Of a DNA stretch of 64,000 nt, positions 45,973-53,840 are shown piece after piece. The notes beneath the pieces were generated by a model, which ran no database searches, was not told where the DNA came from, and saw only the letters and a list, made by a program, of their open reading frames with translations. Positions within the stretch are counted from its first letter, which is position 1. Each line of letters opens with the position of its first letter. The position numbers and the translations under genes are program-made. Source of the stretch: Microbacterium sufflavum (lineage in GTDB: Bacteria > Actinomycetota > Actinomycetes > Actinomycetales > Microbacteriaceae). The stretch lies in assembly GCF_023091155.1 (NCBI RefSeq), contig NZ_JAHWXK010000001.1, forward strand, positions 2,542,001-2,606,000, read 5' to 3'.

Positions 45973-47274
45973 ATGACTTTCGGAGGACCGGCCGACCCCC
46001 AGCAGCCCGGGCGATACACGCCGCCGCCCGCCCAGCAGCCCACCCCGTCGGCGTACTCCGCGGCCCAGTATGCGCAGTCGCCATATCTGCCGGCGGCGTA
46101 CGGGCAGCAGCCCGGCTACGCGTCCGCACTGGCGCAGCCGACGCCGTACACCCCGCCGGCGCCGGTCGCGCCGTCGCCGGCGGAGTCGCTGCCCGCCCTG
46201 CCGGTGACCACGAAGAAGGGCAGGACGGTCTCGCTGTGGCTGTTCGCCTTCCTCGGGTTCCTGCTCCTGGCGCTGATCGGCTACTTCGGCTGGGCGCTGG
46301 GGCCGACGGCGTCGGCCGTGGGGCTCGTTCTCGCGCTGATCCCCCTGGCGATCGTGTTCCTCGGGGTGCGGATGATCGACCGATGGGAGCCGGAGCCGAA
46401 GCGTCTCGTGATCTTCGCGATCGCGTGGGGCGCGGTGGCGGCGGTCGGCCTCACTCTCCTGGTCGACGTCGGGATGACGATCCTGCTCGGCCCGGTGCCG
46501 GAGGCGGTGGCGGCGGTCGTACAGGCGCCGATCGTGGAGGAGTTCTGGAAGGGCCTCGGAGTGTTCCTGGTCTTCCTGCTCGCCCGCCGTTCGTTCGACG
46601 GCCCGGTCGACGGCGTGGTGTACGGCGCGCTGGTGGGGGCCGGGTTCGCGTTCACCGAGAACATCCAGTACTTCGCGGTCAGCCTGATCGAGGGTGGCGG
46701 CGAGCAGCTCGGCGCCACGTTCGTGGTGCGCGCGCTGCTGTCGCCCTTCGCGCACGCCATGTTCACGTCGCTGACGGGGTTCGCGATCGGCCTCGTCGCG
46801 CGCCGGCACGCCTCCGCCGGGGCGGCCCTCGGCGCGGGACTGCTCGGGTGGTTCGGCGCGGTCTTCCTGCACGCGCTGTGGAACGGCTCGGCGACCTTCG
46901 CGGACTTCTTCGGCCTCTACTTCACGCTGCAGGTCCCGCTGTTCATCGGCTTCATCCTGGGCATCATCGCGCTGCGGCGGGAGGAGGCGCGGCTCACGAG
47001 GGCGCGGCTCGCCGAGTACGCCGCCGCGGGCTGGTTCACGCCGGAGGAGGTCACGATGCTCGCGACGCCGTCCGGTCGCAAGGCGGGATTGACGTGGGCG
47101 GCGCAGCTGCGCGGCGACCGTCGTCCGCTCATGCGCGAGTTCATCAAGGACGCGACGGCGCTGGCGGCGGTGCGGCAGCGGGCGATCACCGGCCGCGACC
47201 CGCTGGCGGTCGAGGACGAGCGGGCGCTGCTGATCCGCACGCGCGCGACGAGGGCCGCGCTGCTGGCCTACTGA
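45973..47274 (+). CDS. PrsW-family intramembrane metalloprotease
   Basis: 433-residue membrane protein. The first 85 residues are Pro/Gln/Ala/Tyr-rich and likely cytosolic and disordered. About eight membrane segments follow. PrsW signature residues are present: EExxK as EEFWK near 188-192, FTEN near 229-232 in a membrane segment, and His residues in HAMFTSLTG near 260 and HALWN near 299. Bacillus PrsW cuts the anti-sigma factor RsiW; no anti-sigma gene is adjacent here, so the target is unknown. The C-terminal 90 residues are soluble and charged. Confidence 0.85.
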   Translation: MTFGGPADPQQPGRYTPPPAQQPTPSAYSAAQYAQSPYLPAAYGQQPGYASALAQPTPYTPPAPVAPSPAESLPALPVTTKKGRTVSLWLFAFLGFLLLALIGYFGWALGPTASAVGLVLALIPLAIVFLGVRMIDRWEPEPKRLVIFAIAWGAVAAVGLTLLVDVGMTILLGPVPEAVAAVVQAPIVEEFWKGLGVFLVFLLARRSFDGPVDGVVYGALVGAGFAFTENIQYFAVSLIEGGGEQLGATFVVRALLSPFAHAMFTSLTGFAIGLVARRHASAGAALGAGLLGWFGAVFLHALWNGSATFADFFGLYFTLQVPLFIGFILGIIALRREEARLTRARLAEYAAAGWFTPEEVTMLATPSGRKAGLTWAAQLRGDRRPLMREFIKDATALAAVRQRAITGRDPLAVEDERALLIRTRATRAALLAY

Positions 47275-47289
47275 TCCGCCCTGAGCAAG

Positions 47290-47340
47290 ACTCAGCGCCC
47301 GGTGCTGCGGCGATGCCTGCATGTCTCCCGGGCGCTGAGT
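47290..47340 (+). terminator. Terminator after the PrsW-like gene
   Basis: A perfect 13-base-pair stem (47290-47302 with 47328-47340) with a 25-base loop. The rest of this 205-base gap shows only the FKBP promoter. Confidence 0.55.
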
Positions 47341-47443
47341 TGATCTGCCACCAGGGTGCACCCGGCCCCTCGGACGTGTCAAGGGGCAGGGCGCGAGGCC
47401 ACCCGCCCGGTCGAGGTGTTCGCTGTGAGCAGGTCCCGTCGCG

Positions 47444-47473
47444 TTGACCGGGCGCGCGCGGGTCCGCTTGGAT
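47444..47473 (+). promoter_or_regulatory. Promoter of the small FKBP gene
   Basis: TTGACC (47444-47449) and TTGGAT (47468-47473) are 18 bases apart, and the -10 is six bases before ATG 47480, so the transcript is probably leaderless. Confidence 0.55.
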
Positions 47474-47479
47474 GGAGCC

Positions 47480-47848
47480 ATGACTGATCGCACGAAGCCC
47501 GAGTTCGACGCCCCGACCGCTCCTGCCCCCGCAGAGCTGGTCATCCGCGACATCATCGAGGGTGATGGTGCCGAGGCCAAGCCCGGTGACACGGTGACCG
47601 TCCACTACGCCGGTGTGGAGTTCGAGTCCGGCGAGGAGTTCGACTCCTCGTGGGGCCGTGGCGAGACCATCCAGTTCCCGCTGCGCGGCCTGATCCAGGG
47701 CTGGCAGGACGGCATTCCCGGCATGAAGGTCGGCGGACGCCGCGAGCTGATCATCCCGCCGCACCTGGCCTACGGTCCGGTCGGCGGCGGACACTTCCTG
47801 TCCGGCAAGACGCTGATCTTCATCATCGACCTCGTCGCCGTGGGCTGA
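47480..47848 (+). CDS. Cytosolic FKBP-type peptidyl-prolyl isomerase
   Basis: 122-residue single-domain FKBP. Active-site residues run through VHYAGVEFESGEEFDSSW near 37-54, PLRGLIQGWQDGIPGMKVGGRRELIIPP near 62-89, the AYG motif near 92 and FIIDLVAVG at the end. No signal peptide, in contrast to the FKBP lipoprotein at 6.4 kb. ATG 47480 is favoured by promoter geometry; a TTG at 47444 would add 12 Arg-rich residues. A terminator follows. Confidence 0.92.
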   Translation: MTDRTKPEFDAPTAPAPAELVIRDIIEGDGAEAKPGDTVTVHYAGVEFESGEEFDSSWGRGETIQFPLRGLIQGWQDGIPGMKVGGRRELIIPPHLAYGPVGGGHFLSGKTLIFIIDLVAVG

Positions 47849-47866
47849 TCCCGACGCGACATCTCG

Positions 47867-47906
47867 AGCGCCTCTCCTCTCGCCAGGAGGGGCGTTCTGT
47901 CTTTCC
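47867..47906 (+). terminator. Terminator after the small FKBP gene
   Basis: A 10-base-pair stem with one G-U pair (47869-47878 with 47885-47894) followed by the T-rich TTCTGTCTTTCC. Confidence 0.7.
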
Positions 47907-47930
47907 GGAACGCGTGTGCATGCACGGGAA

Positions 47931-47948
47931 TACATTCGCGTGAATGTA
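47931..47948 (+). promoter_or_regulatory. Palindromic operator of yceI
   Basis: TACATTC-GCGT-GAATGTA is a perfect 7+4+7 inverted repeat. It overlaps a -10-like TAGGTT (47947-47952). The same half-sites and spacing occur at 58480-58497 before the luciferase-like operon. The size and symmetry fit a MarR-type dimer; the regulator is not in the window. Confidence 0.65.
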
Positions 47949-48026
47949 GGTTGGGCTGGAGGACGCCGCGATCGCGGCCCTGTCCGTACGCCGCCTCCGC
48001 GCGGCCGATTCTCCGAGGAGAAACCC

Positions 48027-48581
48027 ATGACCAGCATCGACATCCCCGGCTACCGCCCCGGCACCTGGGTCCTCGACCCCGCGCACAGCGAGGTCACCTT
48101 CAGCGTCCGTCACATGATGATCTCGAAGGTGCGCGGCACGTTCGGCGTGAAGAGCGCGACGCTCGTGGCTCCGGAGAACCCGCTCGAGGCCAAGGTCGAG
48201 GCGAGCGTCGACGTGACGTCGGTGGACACGAAGGACGAGGGCCGCGACCAGCACCTCCGCTCGGCGGACTTCTTCGACACCGAGAACTACCCCACGATGG
48301 AGTTCGTGTCGACCGGTGCGCGCGTCGAGGGCGGCGACCTGCTGGTCGACGGCGACCTCACGATCCGCGGCATCACGAAGCCGGTCACGTTCGAGCTCGA
48401 CTTCGGCGGCTTCGGCAGCGACCCGTGGGGCAACTACAAGGCGGGCGCCTCGGCGAAGACGGTCATCAACCGCGAGGACTTCGGCCTCACCTGGAACGCG
48501 GCGCTCGAGACCGGCGGCGTGCTCGTGGGCAAGGACGTCACGATCAACCTCGACCTGCAGGGAGCGCTGCAGCAGGACTGA
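48027..48581 (+). CDS. YceI-family lipocalin-like protein
   Basis: 184-residue beta-barrel protein that binds isoprenoid-type lipids in studied members. Typical features are WVLDPAHSEVTFSVRHMMISKVRGTF near 11-36 and LTIRGITKPVTFELDFGG near 112-129. It has no signal peptide, like many actinobacterial members, so it is likely cytosolic. ATG 48027 follows GAGGAG; longer frames upstream run through the operator and are rejected. Its operator links it to the flavin operon at 58.5 kb. Confidence 0.9.
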   Translation: MTSIDIPGYRPGTWVLDPAHSEVTFSVRHMMISKVRGTFGVKSATLVAPENPLEAKVEASVDVTSVDTKDEGRDQHLRSADFFDTENYPTMEFVSTGARVEGGDLLVDGDLTIRGITKPVTFELDFGGFGSDPWGNYKAGASAKTVINREDFGLTWNAALETGGVLVGKDVTINLDLQGALQQD

Positions 48582-48598
48582 TCACCGCACGGCTTCAG

Positions 48599-48628
48599 GA
48601 ACCCCGGGTCCGTCAGGGCTCGGGGTTC
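48599..48628. terminator. Bidirectional hairpin between yceI and the MFS gene
   Basis: GAACCCCG (48599-48606) pairs with CGGGGTTC (48621-48628). The MFS stop codon lies in the loop. Confidence 0.5.
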
Positions 48629-49914
48629 TCTGCGTCATAGGAGCGGAAGCGGCGGTTGCGCCCGGCGATCAGCGCGACCAGCGCGATCACCAGGATCCCG
48701 CCGAGCAGGGGAGGGAACCACAGCGTCGTGAGCGTGGCGAGCGTGCCGGCGTAGAGGGCGCCGATGCGCGGGCCCCCGGCGACCACCACGATGAACAGCC
48801 CCTGCAGGCGTCCGCGCATGGTGTCCGGCACGGCCGCCTGCATCATCGTGTTGCGGTAGATCGAGCTGACGTTGTCGGAGGCGCCGGACAGCGCGAGGGC
48901 CACGCAGGCGGCGATGATCAGTCCGACGTGGGGTGTGTCCTCGTCGGCGGGGGAGGAGAAGGCGCCCACGAGCAGCACCACACCGAACAGCAGGATCGAT
49001 GCGCCATAGGCCTCGACCGCGCGTGCGATCCCGCGACCGTGCCAGCGGTACTGCACGACCCGGCCCGAGAACAGGCTCGAGGCGAAGGTGCCCACCGCCA
49101 CAGCTGCGGTGAGGATGCCGGTGGTGACCGCGCCGCCGCCCAGCAGCAGCGTGCCCAGTGCGGGGAAGAGGACGAGGGGCTGGCCGAAGGTCATCGCGAC
49201 GATGTCGACGACGTACTGCATCCGGATGTTGCTCGCGCGGCGGAGGAAGCGCCAGCCGTCGACGAGCGAGGCGAGACCGGGGCGGACGATCTCGCCTTCC
49301 GGCCGCACCGACGGCAGTGTCCATAGGCCGAGGAACATCGACAGCATCAGCACGACGTCGATCGAGTAGGTCCAGCCGTAGCCCGTGAGGGCGACCAGCA
49401 GGCCGGCCAGGGCAGGACCGGCCATGACCGTCAGCCCGAAGGCGACACCGTTGAGCGCTGACGCCGCGGCGAGCTGTTCACGAGGGATGAGGCGGGGGAC
49501 GATCGCCGTGCGCGTGGCCATGCCGACCGAGTTGGCGGCCGAGTTGATCATGCTCAGCGCATACAGCCACCAGATCGTCTCGGCGCCGGTCCACGTGAGC
49601 GCCGCGAGGAGAGCGGTGGAGGCGAACGTCACGGTGGCGGCGATGAGGGCGACGCGACGGCGATCGAAGGCGTCGGCGAGCATGCCGCCGTACAGGCCGG
49701 CCAGGACCATCGGCAGGAGCCCGGCCACCGCGATCATCGACACCGCGAACGTGCTCCCGGTGAGCGCGAACACGTGCAGCATCACCGTGACGATCGTGAG
49801 CTGGCCGCCGATGCCCGCGAGCGTCGAGCCGATCCACATGCGTGCGAAAGCGGGGCTGATCCGCAGCGGCGTCAGGTCGATCAGATGTCCTCGTCCCGCG
49901 TTCACGCCACGCAC
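48613..49914 (-). CDS. MFS transporter (EntS/multidrug exporter-like)
   Basis: Up to 433 residues with about twelve membrane segments and the MFS loop motif [13 protein letters not shown] near 76-88. It resembles the EntS/DHA3 branch, which exports siderophores or drugs; the substrate cannot be told. The start is either GTG 49914, with GGGAGAG just upstream, or GTG 49905. A TACGCT about 15-20 bases further upstream could be the -10. It is divergent from rpsO. Confidence 0.85.
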   Translation of the reverse strand: MRGVNAGRGHLIDLTPLRISPAFARMWIGSTLAGIGGQLTIVTVMLHVFALTGSTFAVSMIAVAGLLPMVLAGLYGGMLADAFDRRRVALIAATVTFASTALLAALTWTGAETIWWLYALSMINSAANSVGMATRTAIVPRLIPREQLAAASALNGVAFGLTVMAGPALAGLLVALTGYGWTYSIDVVLMLSMFLGLWTLPSVRPEGEIVRPGLASLVDGWRFLRRASNIRMQYVVDIVAMTFGQPLVLFPALGTLLLGGGAVTTGILTAAVAVGTFASSLFSGRVVQYRWHGRGIARAVEAYGASILLFGVVLLVGAFSSPADEDTPHVGLIIAACVALALSGASDNVSSIYRNTMMQAAVPDTMRGRLQGLFIVVVAGGPRIGALYAGTLATLTTLWFPPLLGGILVIALVALIAGRNRRFRSYDAENPEP

Positions 49915-49992
49915 CTCTCCCGCACTCCTCGAGCGTAGTGGAGTGCGCGGGAGCGCTGGTCGGCCGTGTCGCTCGGGGCTCGCCCGGGCTGG

Positions 49993-49998
49993 TAGACT
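49993..49998 (+). promoter_or_regulatory. Possible -10 of rpsO
   Basis: TAGACT about 92 bases before the rpsO start, giving a leader of about 85 bases that could host S15 autoregulation. Confidence 0.45.
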
Positions 49999-50089
49999 CG
50001 TCAGGTTGCCGTTCGATCGGCCGCGGATAAAGAGAGCTCACGCATCAGGCGTCGGGCGCCGCGCAACAAGCAGAGAGGGGATCGAATCT

Positions 50090-50359
50090 ATGGCACTGGA
50101 AGCAGACGTCAAGAAGGCGATCATCGAAGAGTACGCGACGCACCCCGGTGACACCGGATCCCCCGAGGTGCAGGTCGCAATGCTGACGCAGCGCATCAAG
50201 GACCTCACCGAGCACCTCAAGGAGCACAAGCACGACCACCACTCGCGTCGTGGTCTGTTCCTGCTCGTGGGTCAGCGCCGTCGTCTGCTCGGCTACCTCC
50301 AGGACATCGACATCGAGCGTTACCGTTCGCTGATCGAGCGTCTCGGACTCCGCCGATAA
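50090..50359 (+). CDS. rpsO: 30S ribosomal protein S15
   Basis: 89-residue S15, of standard length, with [22 protein letters not shown] near 22-43, [11 protein letters not shown] and the terminal LIERLGLRR. It binds 16S rRNA early in 30S assembly. ATG 50090 has GAGAGGGG about nine bases upstream. In many bacteria it follows truB-ribF; here it is 15 kb from ribF. Confidence 0.97.
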   Translation: MALEADVKKAIIEEYATHPGDTGSPEVQVAMLTQRIKDLTEHLKEHKHDHHSRRGLFLLVGQRRRLLGYLQDIDIERYRSLIERLGLRR

Positions 50360-50401
50360 GGCAGAGCGAACCCAGCGTTCAATCGCGCAGAACATTCTTG
50401 A

Positions 50402-50432
50402 GAAGGCCGCCCCACGGTGTGGGGCGGCCTTC
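50402..50432 (+). terminator. rpsO terminator
   Basis: A perfect 14-base-pair GC stem with a 3-base loop (GAAGGCCGCCCCAC and its complement), 42 bases past the rpsO stop. Confidence 0.7.
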
Positions 50433-50474
50433 GTCGTGTGCAGATGTGTTGTAGCTCTGGTTGCCACCCGTGCA

Positions 50475-50516
50475 ACTTTCCGATAGGAAAGTCATGGAGC
50501 TTTCCAAGTGGAAAGC
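50475..50516 (+). promoter_or_regulatory. Two tandem palindromic operators
   Basis: ACTTTCC-GATA-GGAAAGT (50475-50492) and GCTTTCC-AAGT-GGAAAGC (50499-50516) are both perfect 7+4+7 inverted repeats, centred 24 bases apart. They overlap a possible promoter (TTGCCA 50461, TAGGAA 50484) and precede a membrane protein/winged-helix gene pair. They are likely bound by the winged-helix protein encoded at 51391. Confidence 0.7.
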
Positions 50517-50528
50517 GGGGAAGTCGCC

Positions 50529-51398
50529 ATGGAGCAGAAACCGATCGCAGGCCAGGACGCTCTGGTGCCCCCGGACTCGGAGACGGCCCGGCGGTACCTC
50601 GAGGCGGCGGAGGCGGTGGTGGACCGCCGCGAACATGCAGTCGACCGACGTGCTCTCGCCCGGCTGCAGATCGGCAACGCCGTGGTCATGGCTGCGTATT
50701 TCGTCGCCTTCGCGCTTGTTCTCCGGCGAGACGACGTGCTGGCGTCGCAGATCGTGCTGTTCACCCTTCTGGTCTGGGGACAGCTGTCCACGGGGATGGC
50801 GCAGCGCACGGGCATGCAGTGGCGGATGACGCGTTCGCGGTGGCCGCTGCTGGTCGGCGGCGCAGCGATCATCATCGGTGCGCTCGTGGTGTTCGGCTTC
50901 GCTGCTCTCGATACGCGACTTCCTGTCGGGGTGGTGCTCATCCCGGCAGTCACGGTGCTCGTCGGAGTCGGAGGGCATGGCGTCGCGCGGCTCATACGGG
51001 CTGCGGGCGACCTGGGTCGTCCCCGTCCGGCTCCCCGTTCGTTGCCGCACCGGCTTCGATGGGGCACCGTCCTCATAGGCGTCGCGTTCGCCGTGCTGAC
51101 GATGCTCGCAGGATCGCCGGACGACGTGCTGAGGAGCATCATCACCCTGCTCGTGATGCTGTGCCTCGTGGGGTGGATCGCCGCCTCCGCCTCAGACTTC
51201 GGTCTACCCGCAGTCGGCGCGTCCTGGCGCTGGCCGCACATCACTGTCTTCTTCATCGCCGCCTGCATGCCCGTCGGCATCGTCCTGGGATCCGGATCGC
51301 TCGGCAACGCAGGACTCGTCGGCGTGTGCGCGGGCGCCGGCGTGCTCGCGTCCTTCGTGGCGGTCTCCTTCGTCGCGGGGCACGGCGAACGTGCGTGA
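50529..51398 (+). CDS. Multi-pass membrane protein paired with a winged-helix regulator
   Basis: 289 residues with an N-terminal cytosolic helix (about 1-45) and about eight hydrophobic segments (first near 46-65, last near 262-283). There is no transporter or enzyme motif that I recognise. ATG 50529 has GGGGAAG upstream; a GTG at 50508 lies inside the second operator and is less likely. The next gene, a DNA-binding protein, overlaps its end by eight bases, so the two form one unit under the tandem operators. Function unknown. Confidence 0.7.
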   Translation: MEQKPIAGQDALVPPDSETARRYLEAAEAVVDRREHAVDRRALARLQIGNAVVMAAYFVAFALVLRRDDVLASQIVLFTLLVWGQLSTGMAQRTGMQWRMTRSRWPLLVGGAAIIIGALVVFGFAALDTRLPVGVVLIPAVTVLVGVGGHGVARLIRAAGDLGRPRPAPRSLPHRLRWGTVLIGVAFAVLTMLAGSPDDVLRSIITLLVMLCLVGWIAASASDFGLPAVGASWRWPHITVFFIAACMPVGIVLGSGSLGNAGLVGVCAGAGVLASFVAVSFVAGHGERA

Positions 51399-51720
51399 GC
51401 CCGCGTCTGTCCCACACCCGCGCACGCGGCTGGACGACAACTTTGCCTCGCCCATCCGGTTCTCCCTCATGGCCGGACTGGGCGACGGGATGGAACTCGA
51501 CTTCGCGGCCCTGCGGGAGATGCTGCAGTGCGGCGACTCGCCCCTGAGCAAGGCGATCGCGCACCTGCAGGCCGCCGGGTACGTGGTCGCGCGCAAGGGC
51601 GCGGTCGGGGGGCGCTCGCGCACCTGGGTGCGTTCGACGAAGGCAGGGCGCGATGCCTTCGCCGCGCACCTTCAGGCACTGCGTGAGATCGTGGCCCTCG
51701 GTGCCGGGCAGGAACTGTGA
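51391..51720 (+). CDS. Winged-helix transcriptional regulator (HTH_34 type)
   Basis: 109-residue one-domain DNA-binding protein. The sequence follows the PF13601-type pattern: SPIRFSLMAGL, LDFAALREML near 32-41, LSKAIAHLQAAGYVVARKG near 52-70 and the wing GGRSRTWVRSTKAGRDAFAAHLQALREI near 73-100. It probably acts as a dimeric repressor of its own two-gene unit through the CTTTCC-N4-GGAAAG sites. GTG 51391 overlaps the preceding gene. Confidence 0.85.
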   Translation: MREPASVPHPRTRLDDNFASPIRFSLMAGLGDGMELDFAALREMLQCGDSPLSKAIAHLQAAGYVVARKGAVGGRSRTWVRSTKAGRDAFAAHLQALREIVALGAGQEL

Positions 51721-51726
51721 CGCCCG

Positions 51727-52725
51727 TCAGACGGTCACGAGGTCGGGGTGATGGATCGCCGCGACATCGGGGTGCGCACGAAGCCGGGACTTAAGCGCGT
51801 TCTCGCCGTAGGTCGCGTGGATCGGATTTCCCGGGTCATCGGTGACCCCGGTCGCCTGAGCGGCGAGGTCGGCGGGGAGCTCGAGCAGCGGGAGCTGCTG
51901 ATCGAGTGCGGGGTTGAAGAAGAACGGGATCGAGATGCGCTCCTCGGGTGCCCGCGGTGAGATCACGCGGTGGTTCGTTGCCTTGAGGTAGCCGCCGGTG
52001 GCATACTCCAGCAACTCTCCGATGTTGACGACGAATGCGCTGGACACCGGGGGAGCCGAGACCCACTCGCCGTCACGCTCGACCTGGAGGCCCCCCTTTC
52101 CGGGCTCGACCCACAACAGCGTCAGCACACCGGAGTCCTTGTGCGCTCCGACGCCCTGCTGTGGTTCCGGCTCGTCCGTGCCCGGGTATCGCACGATCTT
52201 GATCAGGGTCGACGGATCGCGGAACGTCTCGTCGAAGTAGGTCTCGTCCGCGCCGAGAGTGACAGCCCAGGCGCGCAGGAGTTTGCGTGCGATCTCTGTC
52301 AGGGAGTCGTGCCACTCCGCGACCACGGCCTGGAGCTCGGGCTGGGCCGCTGGCCACAGGTTCGGGCCGATCAGGCGGTTGAAGGCGGGGCCGTCGCTCA
52401 CGGGCTCGCGCTCCGGGCCGATGTCGATCTGCTCGCGCCAGTCGACCTTGCCCTGGGTCCGCTCGCCGCCGACTCGGGTGTAGCCGCGGAAGTGGGGGCT
52501 GTTGACGTTCTCGATCGCGAGCTTGTCCTCTTCGGGGAGGGCGAAGAAGTCGAGTGCGGCGCGGTGCAGGCGCGCCTCCAGCTCGGGAGAGACGCCGGTG
52601 CCGGTGAGGTAGAAGAAGCCGACGTCGTGGGTCGCGGCACGCAGCTCGTCGCGGAACCGCGCCGCGGCCTCGGGGCCCTGGTCGAGCTGGGAGAGGTCAA
52701 GGATCGGGAGCGAGAGTTCAGCCAT
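51727..52725 (-). CDS. 2-oxoglutarate/Fe(II)-dependent oxygenase (isopenicillin N synthase-like)
   Basis: 332-residue oxygenase. The iron ligands are HxD in GAHKDSGVLTLLW near 195 and His near 251 in TNHRVISP; the co-substrate Arg is in ERISIPFFFNP near 260. The N-terminal DIOX_N part starts with LPILDLSQL. The family oxidises small molecules; the substrate is unknown. ATG 52725 is placed by TACCCT six bases upstream. It shares a 173-base divergent region with efeU. Confidence 0.87.
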   Translation of the reverse strand: MAELSLPILDLSQLDQGPEAAARFRDELRAATHDVGFFYLTGTGVSPELEARLHRAALDFFALPEEDKLAIENVNSPHFRGYTRVGGERTQGKVDWREQIDIGPEREPVSDGPAFNRLIGPNLWPAAQPELQAVVAEWHDSLTEIARKLLRAWAVTLGADETYFDETFRDPSTLIKIVRYPGTDEPEPQQGVGAHKDSGVLTLLWVEPGKGGLQVERDGEWVSAPPVSSAFVVNIGELLEYATGGYLKATNHRVISPRAPEERISIPFFFNPALDQQLPLLELPADLAAQATGVTDDPGNPIHATYGENALKSRLRAHPDVAAIHHPDLVTV

Positions 52726-52731
52726 GGACCG

Positions 52732-52737
52732 AGGGTA
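52732..52737 (-). promoter_or_regulatory. Leaderless-type -10 of the oxygenase gene
   Basis: TACCCT on the minus strand six bases before ATG 52725. Confidence 0.5.
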
Positions 52738-52841
52738 TGTCGAGGTTCTCGGACCGCGGGCGAGTGTTGCGTCGCGTTACTCGGGCGGGTGTCCCGGCAC
52801 CGGCGGATGTCATCCGGTCGGGGGAACGGGTGTCGCGGTGC

Positions 52842-52871
52842 TAGAGTCTCGTTGGTAAGGGATGCCTTACC
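52842..52871 (+). promoter_or_regulatory. efeUOB promoter with an iron-box-like palindrome
   Basis: TAGAGT (52842-52847) is a likely -10. Immediately after it GGTAAGG-GATG-CCTTACC (52854-52871) is a 7+4+7 inverted repeat at the probable transcription start. Its half-site resembles DtxR/IdeR iron boxes, though its centre is even rather than the usual 19-bp odd form. Iron-dependent repression of efeUOB is the natural reading. Confidence 0.6.
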
Positions 52872-52898
52872 TCAGTCTTCATCAGAGGGACACCGTCC

Positions 52899-53840
52899 GT
52901 GCTCGCCACCTTCCTCATCGGCCTCCGCGAGGGGCTCGAAGCCGCACTCGTCGTCGGCATCCTCGTCGCCTACCTGCGGCGTCTCGACCGGCGTGATGCG
53001 CTCCCGAAGCTCTGGGCGGGCGTCGGTCTCGCGGTCGGTCTCGCTCTGGCCATCGGCGCGGTCCTCACCTTCGGCGCGTACGAGCTCACGTTCACCGCCC
53101 AGGAGCTGATCGGCGGCGGGCTGTCCCTGCTCGCGGTCGCGATGGTCACCTGGATGATCTTCTGGATGCAGCGGGCCGGACGCACGATGAAGGCGACCCT
53201 GGAGGGCGGCGTCGACCGTGCGCTCACCGCGGGCGGACTCTGGGCGCTCGTCGCGATCGGCTTCGTCTCCGTCGCCAGGGAGGGTATCGAGACCACCCTG
53301 CTGCTGTGGTCGATGGTGCAGTCGTTCGGCGACGCGCCCTCCGCGCTGCTGGGTGCGCTGCTCGGTCTGCTCGCCGCGGTGGCCCTCGGCTGGCTGATCT
53401 CGCGGGGCGCGCTGCGCCTCGACCTGCGCCGGTTCTTCGCCTGGACCGGCGGGTTCCTCGTGATCGTCGCCGCCGGCGTGCTCGCGTACGCCGTCATGGA
53501 TCTGCAGGAGGCGGGGGCGCTGCCCGGTCCGTTCACGGCCGCCGCGCCGATCGACGCGGCCACCGGCGCGGTCGCCGTGGGGGCGGCCGGCTTCCCGTTC
53601 GGCTGGGCCTTCGACGTGTCGTCGGGGATCGCCCCCGGCGGCCCTCTCGCCGCCGTGCTGCAGGCCACCATCGGCTTCATGCCGGCCATGACCTGGCTCC
53701 AGGTGACCGCCTGGGTCCTCTACCTCGCCATCGTCGGCACGTTCTACGTGCGTGGCCTCCGCCCGCGGCGTCGCTCCGCGGCACCGACGCCGCGCCCTCG
53801 CACCAAGGCGACCCCTCTCTCACAGCAAGGAGCAGCATGA
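52899..53840 (+). CDS. efeU: Iron permease EfeU (FTR1 family)
   Basis: 313-residue membrane protein with about seven membrane segments. Two FTR1 iron motifs are present: REGLEAAL near 10-17 and REGIETTL near 127-134. It takes up iron delivered by EfeO and EfeB. GTG 52899 has GAGG about nine bases upstream. The stop overlaps the efeO start (ATGA). It is the first gene of the efeUOB operon. Confidence 0.94.
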   Translation: MLATFLIGLREGLEAALVVGILVAYLRRLDRRDALPKLWAGVGLAVGLALAIGAVLTFGAYELTFTAQELIGGGLSLLAVAMVTWMIFWMQRAGRTMKATLEGGVDRALTAGGLWALVAIGFVSVAREGIETTLLLWSMVQSFGDAPSALLGALLGLLAAVALGWLISRGALRLDLRRFFAWTGGFLVIVAAGVLAYAVMDLQEAGALPGPFTAAAPIDAATGAVAVGAAGFPFGWAFDVSSGIAPGGPLAAVLQATIGFMPAMTWLQVTAWVLYLAIVGTFYVRGLRPRRRSAAPTPRPRTKATPLSQQGAA

